Shown here: piece by piece, positions 1 to 6,233 of the stretch | Layout: each line of letters begins with the position of its first letter | How positions within the stretch are numbered: position 1 is the stretch's first letter | DNA from: Streptosporangiaceae bacterium | Lineage (GTDB): Bacteria > Actinomycetota > Actinomycetes > Streptosporangiales > Streptosporangiaceae | Assembly (NCBI GenBank): GCA_030039095.1 | Contig: JASHQP010000260.1 | Span: forward strand, 1 to 10,410 | Direction: 5' to 3' | Length of the DNA: 10,410 bases | Made by a program: the position numbers and the translations under genes | The notes under the pieces: model-generated | The model's database searches: none | Told to the model about the DNA's origin: nothing | What the model saw: only the letters and a program-made list of their open reading frames with translations

Positions 1-109
1 AGCGGCGAGGTGTGCAGGCTGACGGTCGCGATCCGCCGGAGACGGCCTGGCTGGGAGCTGGGTCGCACGTTCTAGACCAACCCCGGCGGGCCGCCGACTG
101 TTCCCAGAC

Positions 110-115
110 TAGGCT
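110..115 (+). promoter_or_regulatory. Candidate -10 element of gpmA
   Basis: TAGGCT fits the actinobacterial TANNNT -10 pattern and lies immediately before the gpmA start region. Transcription would begin near position 122, so the ATG at 124 would be almost leaderless. No Shine-Dalgarno sequence precedes either ATG (118 or 124), which agrees with this. I see no good -35 hexamer. The call rests on motif and spacing only. Confidence 0.35.
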
Positions 116-117
116 TT

Positions 118-867
118 ATGAACATGAAGACCCTGGTGCTGCTCCGCCACGGCGAGAGCGAGTGGAACGCGAAGGGCCTGTTCACCGGCTGGGTCGACGT
201 CGGCCTTTCGGCAGCGGGCGCGAAGGAGGCGGCGGCCGGCGGCCGGCTGCTCGCCGAGAGCGGCCTGAGACCGGCCGTGGTGCACACCTCGGTGCTGACC
301 AGGGCCATCCAGACCGCGCACCTGGCGCTCGAGTCGGCCGACCTGCTCTGGCTGCCGGTGCGCCGCTCGTGGCGGCTGAACGAGCGGCACTACGGCGCGC
401 TGCAGGGCAAGAACAAGGCGGAGACCCGGGAGCAGTTCGGCGACGAGCAGTTCATGCTGTGGCGCCGTTCCTATAACGTCCCGCCGCCGCCGATCGACGA
501 CGACGACCGGTACTCACAGGCCGCCGACCCCCGGTACGCGCTGCTCCCCGCCGACGTGCGGCCGCGCACGGAGTGCCTCGAGGATGTGGTCGCCCGGCTG
601 TTGCCGTACTGGTACGACGCGATCGTCCCGGACCTGGCCGCCGGCCGGACCGTGCTGGTCGTGGCGCACGGCAACTCGATCCGCGCGCTGGTCAAGCATC
701 TGGACGGGATCAGCGACGAGCAGATCGCCGCGCTGGACATCCCGACCGGCATGCCGCTGGTGTACGAGATGACCGACGGGTTCCGTCCGCAGACCCCCGG
801 CGGGCGGTACCTGGACCCGCAGGCCGCGGCGGCGGGTGCCGCGGCGGTCAAGAACCAGGGCCGCTGA
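118..867 (+). CDS. gpmA: 2,3-bisphosphoglycerate-dependent phosphoglycerate mutase
   Basis: Cytosolic glycolytic and gluconeogenic enzyme interconverting 3- and 2-phosphoglycerate through a phosphohistidine. The 249-residue protein has the family's usual length. The phospho-acceptor motif [10 protein letters not shown] holds His11. [11 protein letters not shown] holds the catalytic acid candidate Glu89. [11 protein letters not shown] holds the second active-site His184. [10 protein letters not shown] and [14 protein letters not shown] near the C-terminus match actinobacterial GpmA/Gpm1. The first ATG (118) is used here. The ATG at 124, giving [10 protein letters not shown], is equally plausible and better placed relative to the candidate -10 at 110-115; neither has a Shine-Dalgarno. 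The next gene is a SenX3-like kinase, an order also known in mycobacteria (gpm1-senX3-regX3). Nothing appears damaged. The identification is secure. Confidence 0.96.
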   Translation: MNMKTLVLLRHGESEWNAKGLFTGWVDVGLSAAGAKEAAAGGRLLAESGLRPAVVHTSVLTRAIQTAHLALESADLLWLPVRRSWRLNERHYGALQGKNKAETREQFGDEQFMLWRRSYNVPPPPIDDDDRYSQAADPRYALLPADVRPRTECLEDVVARLLPYWYDAIVPDLAAGRTVLVVAHGNSIRALVKHLDGISDEQIAALDIPTGMPLVYEMTDGFRPQTPGGRYLDPQAAAAGAAAVKNQGR

Positions 868-919
868 GTTCGCCAAGGTCGGACGGCGCGGCTTCGCCGC
901 TGCCCGCCACCGCTGTCCG

Positions 920-961
920 CTGCCGTCCGTTACTGGCCCCCTGCCGTCCGTTACTGGCCCC
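920..961. repeat. Exact 21-bp tandem repeat, two copies
   Basis: Positions 920-940 and 941-961 are identical 21-mers beginning CTGCCGTCCG and ending TACTGGCCCC, directly abutting. A degenerate start of a third copy (CTGCCGTTCG) follows at 963-972, and CCGCTGTCCG lies just before. The repeat is non-coding and about 285 bp upstream of the kinase start. A two-copy unit of this kind is a candidate variable-number repeat. No function is evident. Confidence 0.9.
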
Positions 962-1225
962 GCTGCCGTTCGCACGGCTTCCCTGCCGGATGTCGCCCGC
1001 CCACGCCTCGAGTGGCCATTGGCTATCGGAAAGGTGAACTTCTGGCGAATAACCTCGTGCCCGGGAACTCCTCCAGGTGCGCGGGGGCAGGCCGCGGCCT
1101 ACCATCAAAGCGTGGGTATGGGGGGTGAATACAGCCTGGGCAGGTGCTCCCCGTGACAAAGGGGGTGGGGCCGCGCCGCACGTCGGTGGCGCAGCGCCCT
1201 GGCCTGGCATGTGTCCTGTAGACCA

Positions 1226-1239
1226 GCGGCGAAAGCCGC
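1226..1239 (+). other. GNRA-capped stem-loop before the senX3 start
   Basis: GCGGC-GAAA-GCCGC forms a perfect 5-bp GC stem closed by a GAAA tetraloop, ending 6 nt before the GTG at 1246. It occupies the place where a Shine-Dalgarno would be expected, and none is seen there. It could limit translation initiation or be a chance GC-rich dyad. Confidence 0.4.
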
Positions 1240-1245
1240 CGCCGC

Positions 1246-2385
1246 GTGAGGATCCGGGTGCCGTTGAGACCCCAGACAGAGCTAGCCCCAAATTCCGAGC
1301 CTTCTGCGCTGCCGCCGGGTGTCGCCTCCGTGCTCGCCGTTCTCTCGTCCTCGGCCGTGGTCCTCGACAACGAGGACCGGGTGCTGCAGGCCAGTGCGGC
1401 CGCGCGGGCCTTCGGGCTGGTCAGCGGCGACCAGCTGGTGGTGCAGGAACTGGTCGCCCTGGCCCGCCAGGTCCGCAGGGACGGCGAGATCCGCGAGGGC
1501 GAACTGGACGTGTCGACGACCGGCGTGAACCGGCGGGTCACCAGCCTCGCGGTGCGGGCTGCCCCGCTCGACGCCGCGGTCGGCGGCGGCGGGCTGGTCC
1601 TGCTGCTGGTCGAGGACCAGACCGAGAGCCGCAGGGTGGAAGAGGTTCGCCGGGACTTCGTCGCCAACACCAGCCACGAGCTGAAGACCCCGGTCGGGGC
1701 GCTCGCGCTGCTGGCCGAGACCGTTGAGGACGCGGCCGACGACCCTGAGGCGGTGCGCCGGTTCGCCAGCCGGATGCGGCAGGAGGCGGCCCGGCTCACC
1801 AACCTGGTGCAGGACATGATCACGCTGTCCCGTATCCAGGCGGCCGAGCCGATCCCTGACCCGGTTCCGGTCAAGCTCGACGCTGTCGTGGCCGAGGCCC
1901 TGGACCGGTGCCGGATGAAGGCGAGCGCCCGGGGCATCGAGCTCGTCGCGGTCGGCGAGCACGGGCTGTCGGTCCGTGGCGACGAGGACCTGCTGGTCAC
2001 CGCGTTGCGCAACCTCCTGGAGAACGCTGTCGCCTACAGCCCGGACAAGACCCGCGTGGACGTGGCGACCAGGCAGGCCGCCAATGATGCGGTCGAGATC
2101 AGCGTCGCCGACCAGGGGATCGGAATCCCCGAGCGGGACCTGGAACGGATCTTCGAGCGGTTCTACCGCGTCGACCCCGCGCGGTCACGTGCCACCGGCG
2201 GCACAGGCCTCGGCCTGGCCATCGTCAAGCACGTCACGGCCGCGCACGGAGGAAAGGTGACAGTGGTGAGCTCGGAGGGTGCCGGGTCGACCTTCACCCT
2301 CTCACTCCCGCTCCGAATCGATGCCGTCCCCGTGAGACGGCACCGCAGTGGCGATGGCGCGATCCGCCAGGAGGCAGTGAAGTGA
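1246..2385 (+). CDS. senX3: SenX3/PhoR-type sensor histidine kinase lacking a visible membrane anchor
   Basis: Histidine kinase expected to autophosphorylate and pass phosphate to the RegX3/PhoP regulator encoded immediately after it, controlling the phosphate-starvation response. A PAS-like region spans about residues 25-125 (LPPGVASVLAVL, SSAVVLDNEDRVLQAS). The H-box RRDFVANTSHELKTPVGAL has His144. N-box Asn260 lies in LLENAVAYSP. The G1 box DQGIGIP starts at Asp289, the F-box is IFERFYRVD, and the G2 box GGTGLGLAI starts near 318. The PAS and kinase core resemble Streptomyces PhoR and mycobacterial SenX3. Those proteins carry one or two N-terminal transmembrane helices; here the PAS region begins about 25 residues from the start, preceded only by a polar stretch. 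An in-frame TAG at 1219-1221 blocks extension. GTG 1246 has no Shine-Dalgarno; GTG 1258 (AGGA at 1249-1252) is an alternative. The stop overlaps regX3 by 4 bp. Confidence 0.93.
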   Translation: MRIRVPLRPQTELAPNSEPSALPPGVASVLAVLSSSAVVLDNEDRVLQASAAARAFGLVSGDQLVVQELVALARQVRRDGEIREGELDVSTTGVNRRVTSLAVRAAPLDAAVGGGGLVLLLVEDQTESRRVEEVRRDFVANTSHELKTPVGALALLAETVEDAADDPEAVRRFASRMRQEAARLTNLVQDMITLSRIQAAEPIPDPVPVKLDAVVAEALDRCRMKASARGIELVAVGEHGLSVRGDEDLLVTALRNLLENAVAYSPDKTRVDVATRQAANDAVEISVADQGIGIPERDLERIFERFYRVDPARSRATGGTGLGLAIVKHVTAAHGGKVTVVSSEGAGSTFTLSLPLRIDAVPVRRHRSGDGAIRQEAVK

Positions 2386-3068
2386 CACGCGTGCTCGTTG
2401 TCGAGGACGAGGAATCATTCAGCGACGCGATCTCGTACATGCTGCGCAAGGAAGGCTTCGAGGTAGCGGTCTGCCCGACGGGCCCGGACGCACTCGAGAC
2501 GTTCGACCGGAGCGGGGCGGACCTGGTGCTGCTCGACCTCATGCTGCCCGGCCTGCCCGGCAGCGAGGTCTGCCGGACGCTGCGCGAGCGCTCCAACGTC
2601 CCGGTGATCATGCTCACCGCCAAGGACAGCGAGATCGACAAGGTCGTCGGCCTCGAGCTGGGCGCGGACGACTATGTCACCAAGCCGTTCTCCTCACGCG
2701 AGCTCGTCGCGCGGATGCGCGCGGTGCTCCGCCGCCGCGCCGATCCGGAGGAGCCCGCCTCCTCGATCATGGAGTCCGGCCCCGTGCGGATGGACGTGGA
2801 CCGGCACGTCGTCACCGTGCGCAGCAGCCAGGTGCAGCTTCCGCTGAAGGAGTTCGAGCTGCTCGAGGTGCTGCTCCGCAACGCCGGGCGGGTGCTGACC
2901 CGGATGCAGCTCATCGACCGCGTCTGGGGCGCCGACTACGTCGGGGACACCAAGACCCTTGACGTCCACGTCAAGCGGCTGCGCGCGAAGGTCGAGGTCG
3001 ACCCGGCGAACCCGACGCACATCCTCACCGTGCGCGGGCTCGGCTACAAATTCGAGCCCACTCCCTGA
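2382..3068 (+). CDS. regX3: RegX3/PhoP-type OmpR-family response regulator
   Basis: DNA-binding response regulator and cognate partner of the overlapping kinase, expected to control phosphate-starvation genes. The receiver domain (about 1-120) has the acidic pocket Glu8/Asp9, phospho-acceptor Asp52 in LVLLDLMLPG, Thr79 and Lys101 (VTKPF). The OmpR winged-helix domain (about 130-226) contains LPLKEFELLEVLLRNAGRVLTR, the recognition-helix segment TLDVHVKRLRAKVE and the terminal VRGLGYKFEP wing. At 228 residues it has the family's usual length. The GTG start lies in a GTGA overlap with the kinase stop. AGGAGG at 2369-2374 sits 7 nt upstream, so translation is coupled but has its own strong ribosome-binding site. 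The stop is one base from the end of a convergent lipoprotein gene, with no obvious terminator between them. Confidence 0.96.
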   Translation: MTRVLVVEDEESFSDAISYMLRKEGFEVAVCPTGPDALETFDRSGADLVLLDLMLPGLPGSEVCRTLRERSNVPVIMLTAKDSEIDKVVGLELGADDYVTKPFSSRELVARMRAVLRRRADPEEPASSIMESGPVRMDVDRHVVTVRSSQVQLPLKEFELLEVLLRNAGRVLTRMQLIDRVWGADYVGDTKTLDVHVKRLRAKVEVDPANPTHILTVRGLGYKFEPTP

Positions 3069-3069
3069 C

Positions 3070-3681
3070 CTAGGACGAGGCGCTGGGCGACGGGCTGGCG
3101 CTCGGCGTCGCGGTCGCGCTCTTGTGCTTGCTCTTCGTCGTCGGGGTCGGGCTTGGGGTTGGGCTCGGCGGCGAGAACGTGGAGTAGTACTGCGCACGCG
3201 GCATGACCGGAACGGTGATGCTCACGCTCGCGGCGTTCTGGAACGTGAGCACCAGCCGGACACTCGAGCCACCGGTGAGCGGGCGGGTCAGGCCTTCGAG
3301 AACGACCTTTGGCGCCGGGCCGGTCAGCAAGACGGCCTGCTGGCTCGCCAGGCTCACGCTCCCGCCCGGCAGCATGACCGACGTCGCCGTGCCCGGCGCG
3401 GTGATGCTGACCAGCCTGTCCGCCGACCCATCGTTGATCAGGGCGAGGAACACGCCAGCCGAGCCGCCGACCTTGATCGTGGAGCCGATCGGCGCACCGA
3501 GGACGAACACGTTCCTGATCGCGATGTTGTCGTGCACGGTGCCGGTGCCGTCGGTCGGCTGGTGCCACTGCTGCGTGGGGGCGTTGTTCCCTGCCTCGCA
3601 TCCGGCGAGTACCGGGATCAGCGCGGCTATCGCCAGGACAAGCAGGCGGCGCCCGCCAGGCCTGCGGCTGCTCCGGATCAC
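3070..3681 (-). CDS. Lipoprotein with PCu(A)C/DUF461-like domain lacking the metal ligands
   Basis: Predicted surface-anchored lipoprotein of 203 residues. The N-terminus is Arg-rich, followed by a hydrophobic segment and the lipobox VLAGC, with the lipidated Cys at residue 28. The core (about 45-165) has the recurring pieces of the copper-chaperone PCu(A)C family: IAIRNVFVLG, GVFLALINDGSADRLVSI, KVVLEGLTRPL and VRLVLTFQNAASVSITVPV. The His/Met copper ligands of canonical members are absent; the usual HxML-type segment reads KVVLEGL. The C-terminal 35 residues are a Ser/Pro/Thr tail. The GTG start at 3681 was chosen for its GAGGAG site 7 nt upstream and normal signal length; GTG 3714 would add 11 residues with no good site. 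A candidate -10 (TACGCT, minus strand, 3729-3734) lies upstream. The role is unknown; metal handling is not supported by residues. Confidence 0.82.
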   Translation of the reverse strand: MIRSSRRPGGRRLLVLAIAALIPVLAGCEAGNNAPTQQWHQPTDGTGTVHDNIAIRNVFVLGAPIGSTIKVGGSAGVFLALINDGSADRLVSITAPGTATSVMLPGGSVSLASQQAVLLTGPAPKVVLEGLTRPLTGGSSVRLVLTFQNAASVSITVPVMPRAQYYSTFSPPSPTPSPTPTTKSKHKSATATPSASPSPSASS

Positions 3682-3688
3682 GCGTGCT

Positions 3689-3694
3689 CTCCTC
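3689..3694 (-). promoter_or_regulatory. Shine-Dalgarno fixing the lipoprotein start
   Basis: GAGGAG on the minus strand, 7 nt before the GTG at 3681-3679. It favours this start over the longer GTG at 3714 and gives a standard lipoprotein signal peptide. Confidence 0.65.
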
Positions 3695-3820
3695 GTCTTC
3701 CTCAGGTGAGGCACTGTGGACGCCGCAAAGCGTAGTAGCCGCCGTGTTCAGGGCGGCGGCCGGCCCACGTCTGCGGCGCTTCGGTGTCGTTTACGGCCGG
3801 TAACTGCCGGCTCGTCGGCG

Positions 3821-4582
3821 TCAGTGCGAGGCGGGACTGACCGCGGCGATCTCCTGCAGCCCGGTGTCGAGCAGCTCTTGCTTCGGCAGCTGACGGATCA
3901 CCGACGCGACCGTGCCGTCCCGGCGCACCAGGATCGCGGTCAGCCCCTTCTGCTGGTACGTCCGGCCGAGGACGTTGCCGGTGTCCTCCGCGACCCGGGA
4001 CGCCGGCTGCCCGGCCGCCACGGCGAGACCGTCAAGCTGCGGCGTCGCCGCCGGGGCTGCCACAAGGAAGACGAGCACGTTCACCCGGGCGGCCTGGCTG
4101 GTCAGCTGGCGCAGTTCCGACGCGCACCTGCAGTCCGCCGGGACCAGCGCCAGCACGGCCGCCATGGTGGCCGTGACCATGTGCAGCGGGACCGCCTTGC
4201 CGCGGATCTTGACCATGGCGGCCGGCAGCGGCCCGTTGCGCTGCCCGGCCGCCGGCTGGGTGGTCGGGGTGTTCCTCGCCTGGCTCTGCGGGGCGGTCGA
4301 GCGCTGCAGATCCGGCGCCCCGGTCTGGTCGGCGGCGAACATGATCAGCAGGGTGCTGGTCAGCAGCGCCAGCATGAGGCAGCCGGCCAGCAGCGGCAGC
4401 ACCATCCCGTCCCTGGTCAGCGGGCCGCGCAGGCGGGAAGCCCGCCGCCTGCGGCGCAGCGCGCGCAGCTCGCGCTGGTAGGCCTGCACGTCCCGATCGA
4501 GTTCCCGGGCATCATCGGGAATCACGATGTCGATCGGAGGCAGACCGAAGTCGTCCCGATCCGGGTCGCCGCCAGCGTTCAC
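3821..4582 (-). CDS. Single-pass membrane protein with CxC, thioredoxin-like C-terminal domain
   Basis: Unnamed protein of 253 residues from the chosen GTG. A short cytosolic N-terminus (FGLPPIDIVIPDDARELDRDVQAYQRELRAL) and a basic RRRRR stretch lead into one transmembrane helix at about residues 60-82. A Gln/Thr/Pro-rich linker and an extracytoplasmic domain follow (about 110-253). That domain has a hydrophobic strand (VNVLVFLVAAP), ADCRCASEL with Cys151-Arg152-Cys153, and a late TAILVRRDGTVASVIRQLP segment that looks like the last strands of a thioredoxin fold. This fold call is by eye. By orientation the CxC would lie outside the membrane, suggesting thiol or metal chemistry, but no substrate is evident. 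The start was chosen because GGAGG (4589-4593) lies 6 nt upstream; an ATG at 4720 would add 46 unconvincing residues. The lipoprotein gene follows 139 bp downstream on the same strand and may be co-transcribed. Confidence 0.78.
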   Translation of the reverse strand: MNAGGDPDRDDFGLPPIDIVIPDDARELDRDVQAYQRELRALRRRRRASRLRGPLTRDGMVLPLLAGCLMLALLTSTLLIMFAADQTGAPDLQRSTAPQSQARNTPTTQPAAGQRNGPLPAAMVKIRGKAVPLHMVTATMAAVLALVPADCRCASELRQLTSQAARVNVLVFLVAAPAATPQLDGLAVAAGQPASRVAEDTGNVLGRTYQQKGLTAILVRRDGTVASVIRQLPKQELLDTGLQEIAAVSPASH

Positions 4583-4588
4583 CCGCAC

Positions 4589-4593
4589 CCTCC
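4589..4593 (-). promoter_or_regulatory. Shine-Dalgarno fixing the CxC membrane protein start
   Basis: GGAGG on the minus strand, 6 nt before GTG 4582-4580. It decides this start over the longer open frame reaching 4720. Confidence 0.6.
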
Positions 4594-4615
4594 GGTATGA
4601 CCGCACCTTTCTCTC

Positions 4616-4643
4616 AGTATGAGGCCCCGCCCTGGTCCTGTAA
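4616..4643 (-). promoter_or_regulatory. Candidate promoter of the CxC membrane protein gene
   Basis: On the minus strand, TTACAG (4638-4643) and CATACT (4616-4621) are separated by 16 bp. They would give a transcript starting near 4609, with a leader of about 27 nt containing the GGAGG site. The match to sigma-70-type consensus is only moderate. Confidence 0.3.
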
Positions 4644-4663
4644 CCGCCCGAGTGGCCAATACG

Positions 4664-4675
4664 GGCAGATCTGCC
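4664..4675. promoter_or_regulatory. Perfect 12-bp palindrome, possible operator
   Basis: GGCAGATCTGCC is a perfect dyad in non-coding DNA, about 20 bp upstream of the candidate -35 of the minus-strand membrane protein gene. Its position suits a regulator site, but no regulator can be named. Confidence 0.3.
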
Positions 4676-4876
4676 TGTCCCACCTGCTGGTTGTTCCCGC
4701 ATGGTGGGCACCTTGATCACCCGCGTACACCTTCGGGGCGGTCCACATGGGGCGCCTTAGCCGCTGCGGCCCAGGTCAGAGGTAGTACACGTCGCCGCAG
4801 GCCGCCAGCTGTGAGGGGCAGGCAGCCGGCGCGTTGATCTGGCCGGTGAAGGATCGCCGTGCCGCGCCGGATGAGC

Positions 4877-5007
4877 CCGGGCCCTGGGATCCGTGGGGTG
4901 ATCACTGGGCCCGGCGCACTGCCGCCGCTGGGCCCAGATCGCCGGGCCTGCCGGGCCGCAATTACCGGGCCGCTGGGCAGGACTCGCCAGGGCCGGCGGG
5001 CCGCTGG
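4877..5007. repeat. GGGCC-rich block of imperfect direct and inverted repeats
   Basis: CCGGGCCC (4877-4884) pairs with GGGCCCGG (4907-4914) across a 22-nt loop that itself contains the palindrome GTGATCAC (4898-4905). CTGGGCCCAG (4928-4937) is a perfect palindrome. CCGGGCCGC occurs at 4951-4959 and 4965-4973. CGGGCCGCTGG occurs at 4966-4976 and 4997-5007. The block ends about 80 bp before the carD -10 candidate. It could fold strongly if transcribed; no function is assigned. Confidence 0.55.
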
Positions 5008-5085
5008 CAATTTGTAGCTTCTGAATTGCGCCATTGACCTGCGACTTTGCTCTCAAGGACGGCTAATCGCCCCTGTTCGGCGTGG

Positions 5086-5091
5086 TAACAT
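5086..5091 (+). promoter_or_regulatory. Candidate -10 element of carD
   Basis: TAACAT fits TANNNT and would start transcription near 5098, just before the ribosome-binding sequence GGAAGGGG (5101-5108) of carD. No -35 hexamer at normal spacing is apparent. TAGCTT at 5091-5096 is an overlapping alternative. Confidence 0.35.
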
Positions 5092-5117
5092 AGCTTCAGC
5101 GGAAGGGGTACGTCCAC

Positions 5118-5600
5118 ATGTCTTTCAAGGTCGGCGACACAGTCGTCTACCCCCACCATGGGGCTGCTCGGATCGAGGAGATCGAGACCCGCTCGATCAA
5201 GGGTGAGGATAGAACTTACCTCGTGCTCAAGGTCGACAAGGGTGACCTGACTGTGCGTGTTCCTGCGGACAACGCCGAGCTTGTAGGCGTCAGGGACGTT
5301 GTCGGGCAGGAAGGGCTCGAGCGAGTGTTCGAGGTGCTGCGAGCGCCATACACCGAGGAGCCGACGAACTGGTCCCGGCGGTACAAGGCCAACCTGGAGA
5401 AGCTCGCCTCGGGCGACGTGAACAAGGTCGCCGAGGTCGTTCGGGACCTGTGGCGCAGGGACCGCGAGCGCGGGCTGTCTGCCGGGGAGAAGCGCATGCT
5501 CGCCAAGGCACGGCAGATCCTCGTCAGCGAGCTTGCCCTGGCCGAGAAGACCAACGAGGACAAGGCAGAGGCTCTGCTCGACGAGATCCTCGCGTCCTGA
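5118..5600 (+). CDS. carD: CarD family RNA polymerase-binding transcription regulator
   Basis: Essential-type actinobacterial regulator that binds the RNA polymerase beta subunit and stabilises the open promoter complex, notably at rRNA promoters. The N-terminal Tudor-like polymerase-interaction domain (about 1-60; [19 protein letters not shown]) has Arg25 and Arg47 at the same numbers as the beta-contacting arginines of mycobacterial CarD. The helical C-terminal DNA-binding domain (about 65-160) has Trp85 in [17 protein letters not shown], matching the minor-groove tryptophan, and the basic [24 protein letters not shown] segment. The 160-residue length is typical. The ATG start is preceded by GGAAGGGG 9 nt upstream. 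ispF begins 19 nt after the stop, so the two genes probably share a transcript. Nothing is degenerate. Confidence 0.97.
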   Translation: MSFKVGDTVVYPHHGAARIEEIETRSIKGEDRTYLVLKVDKGDLTVRVPADNAELVGVRDVVGQEGLERVFEVLRAPYTEEPTNWSRRYKANLEKLASGDVNKVAEVVRDLWRRDRERGLSAGEKRMLAKARQILVSELALAEKTNEDKAEALLDEILAS

Positions 5601-5619
5601 TTTTCGGCTGCCGCCGACC

Positions 5620-6108
5620 GTGCCGGGCGTATTTCCGCAGGTAGGGGTCGGGACAGACGTCCATCCATTCGGTGAAGGCCGACCGTTGTACCTCGCCGGG
5701 CTGCTCTGGCCCGGCGAGGTCGGCCTGACCGGCCATTCCGACGGCGACGTTGCTGCGCACGCGGTCTGCGACGCCTTGCTCACCGCAGCCGGTCTCGGCG
5801 ACCTGGGTGCCCAGTTCGGCACCGCACGCCCGCGCTGGGCGGGCGCGCGCAGCACCGAGCTGCTGGCCGAGACCGCGCGGCTGGTCAAGGACGCGGGGTT
5901 CACCATCGGGAACGTCGCCGTTCAGGTCATCGGCAACCGCCCCCGGATCGCGCCGCGACGCGACGAGGGGGAGCGGGCCCTCTCCGACGCGCTCGGCGGC
6001 GCGATCGTGAGCCTGTCGGGGACCACGACCGACGGCCTCGGCCTCACCGGCCGCGGCGAAGGAATCGCGGCGATCGCCACTGCCCTGGTCTTGCCCACTG
6101 TGACCTGA
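5620..6108 (+). CDS. ispF: 2-C-methyl-D-erythritol 2,4-cyclodiphosphate synthase
   Basis: MEP-pathway enzyme that cyclises CDP-methylerythritol 2-phosphate to the 2,4-cyclodiphosphate with release of CMP, en route to isoprenoids. The 162-residue protein has all three metal ligands: Asp13 and His15 in VGTDVHPF, and His47 in [36 protein letters not shown] and the [17 protein letters not shown] signature near the C-terminus match the family and especially mycobacterial IspF. The GTG at 5620 gives [15 protein letters not shown], a normal N-terminus. It has no Shine-Dalgarno and lies 19 nt after the carD stop, so translation may depend on coupling to carD. The open frame continues upstream inside carD, but that part reads as shadow. 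ispD, usually next to it in relatives, is missing here. Confidence 0.95.
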   Translation: MPGVFPQVGVGTDVHPFGEGRPLYLAGLLWPGEVGLTGHSDGDVAAHAVCDALLTAAGLGDLGAQFGTARPRWAGARSTELLAETARLVKDAGFTIGNVAVQVIGNRPRIAPRRDEGERALSDALGGAIVSLSGTTTDGLGLTGRGEGIAAIATALVLPTVT

Positions 6109-6233
6109 GCCCGGGGGTAGCGGAGCGTCCTGGTGGTCACGACTAGCTGTCCCGCTCGGTTGCCAGACTCATCTTGACGAGCCTCAGGGTCCGCGGTCTT
6201 CCATTGACTCGCTGGGGCCGGCTTCAAGCATGG

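Larger units (their letters stand above)
868..1245. other. 378-bp intergenic region between gpmA and senX3
   Basis: No convincing gene lies here; translations in all frames are Arg/Pro/Gly-rich shadows. It holds a small hairpin just after gpmA (888-900, GCGGC-TTC-GCCGC, no T-tract, so at best a weak terminator). It also holds an exact 21-bp tandem duplication (920-961) and a GAAA-capped stem-loop right before the senX3 start (1226-1239). The frame leading into senX3 has stops at 1126-1128 and 1219-1221, so the kinase cannot extend upstream. No clear -35/-10 pair for senX3 was found. Confidence 0.7.
4583..5117. other. 535-bp intergenic region upstream of carD
   Basis: This stretch separates the minus-strand membrane protein gene from carD. 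It holds the candidate minus-strand promoter (4616-4643), a 12-bp palindrome (4664-4675), a GGGCC-rich dyad block (4877-5007) and the carD promoter and ribosome-binding region (5086-5108). Short open frames on both strands translate to Arg/Pro/Gly/Ala-rich sequence without domains or ribosome-binding sites. I see no tRNA, riboswitch or other RNA I can name. Confidence 0.6.

Noticed and set aside
1..117. Possible end of an upstream gene: a plus-strand frame open from position 1 to TAG at 73-75.
   Set aside because: Only 24 codons are visible, Arg-rich, and another frame is open as well, so coding cannot be supported.
1028..1130. Possible PHO boxes upstream of senX3: GGTGAAC at 1033-1039 and GGTGAAT at 1124-1130.
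   Set aside because: They are about 90 bp apart and neither has a partner unit at the 11-bp spacing expected of PhoP direct repeats.
1023..2012. Long minus-strand frame of 329 residues opposite senX3.
   Set aside because: Ser/Arg/Thr-rich translation without domains, a common antisense artefact in GC-rich genes; the plus strand has clear kinase motifs.
3716..4600. Plus-strand frame of 294 residues opposite the CxC membrane protein.
   Set aside because: Gln/Arg/Gly-rich shadow. The minus strand has a ribosome-binding site, a transmembrane helix and sensible composition.
1009..4658. The 10-mer CGAGTGGCCA occurs in two intergenic regions (1009-1018 and 4649-4658).
   Set aside because: A 10-base match of two GC-rich spacers can occur by chance; the flanks differ and neither copy is placed consistently relative to a promoter.
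4717..5056. Small minus-strand frames of about 100 residues upstream of carD.
   Set aside because: No ribosome-binding site, Pro/Arg/Ala-rich, no recognisable family, and they cross the GGGCC repeat block.
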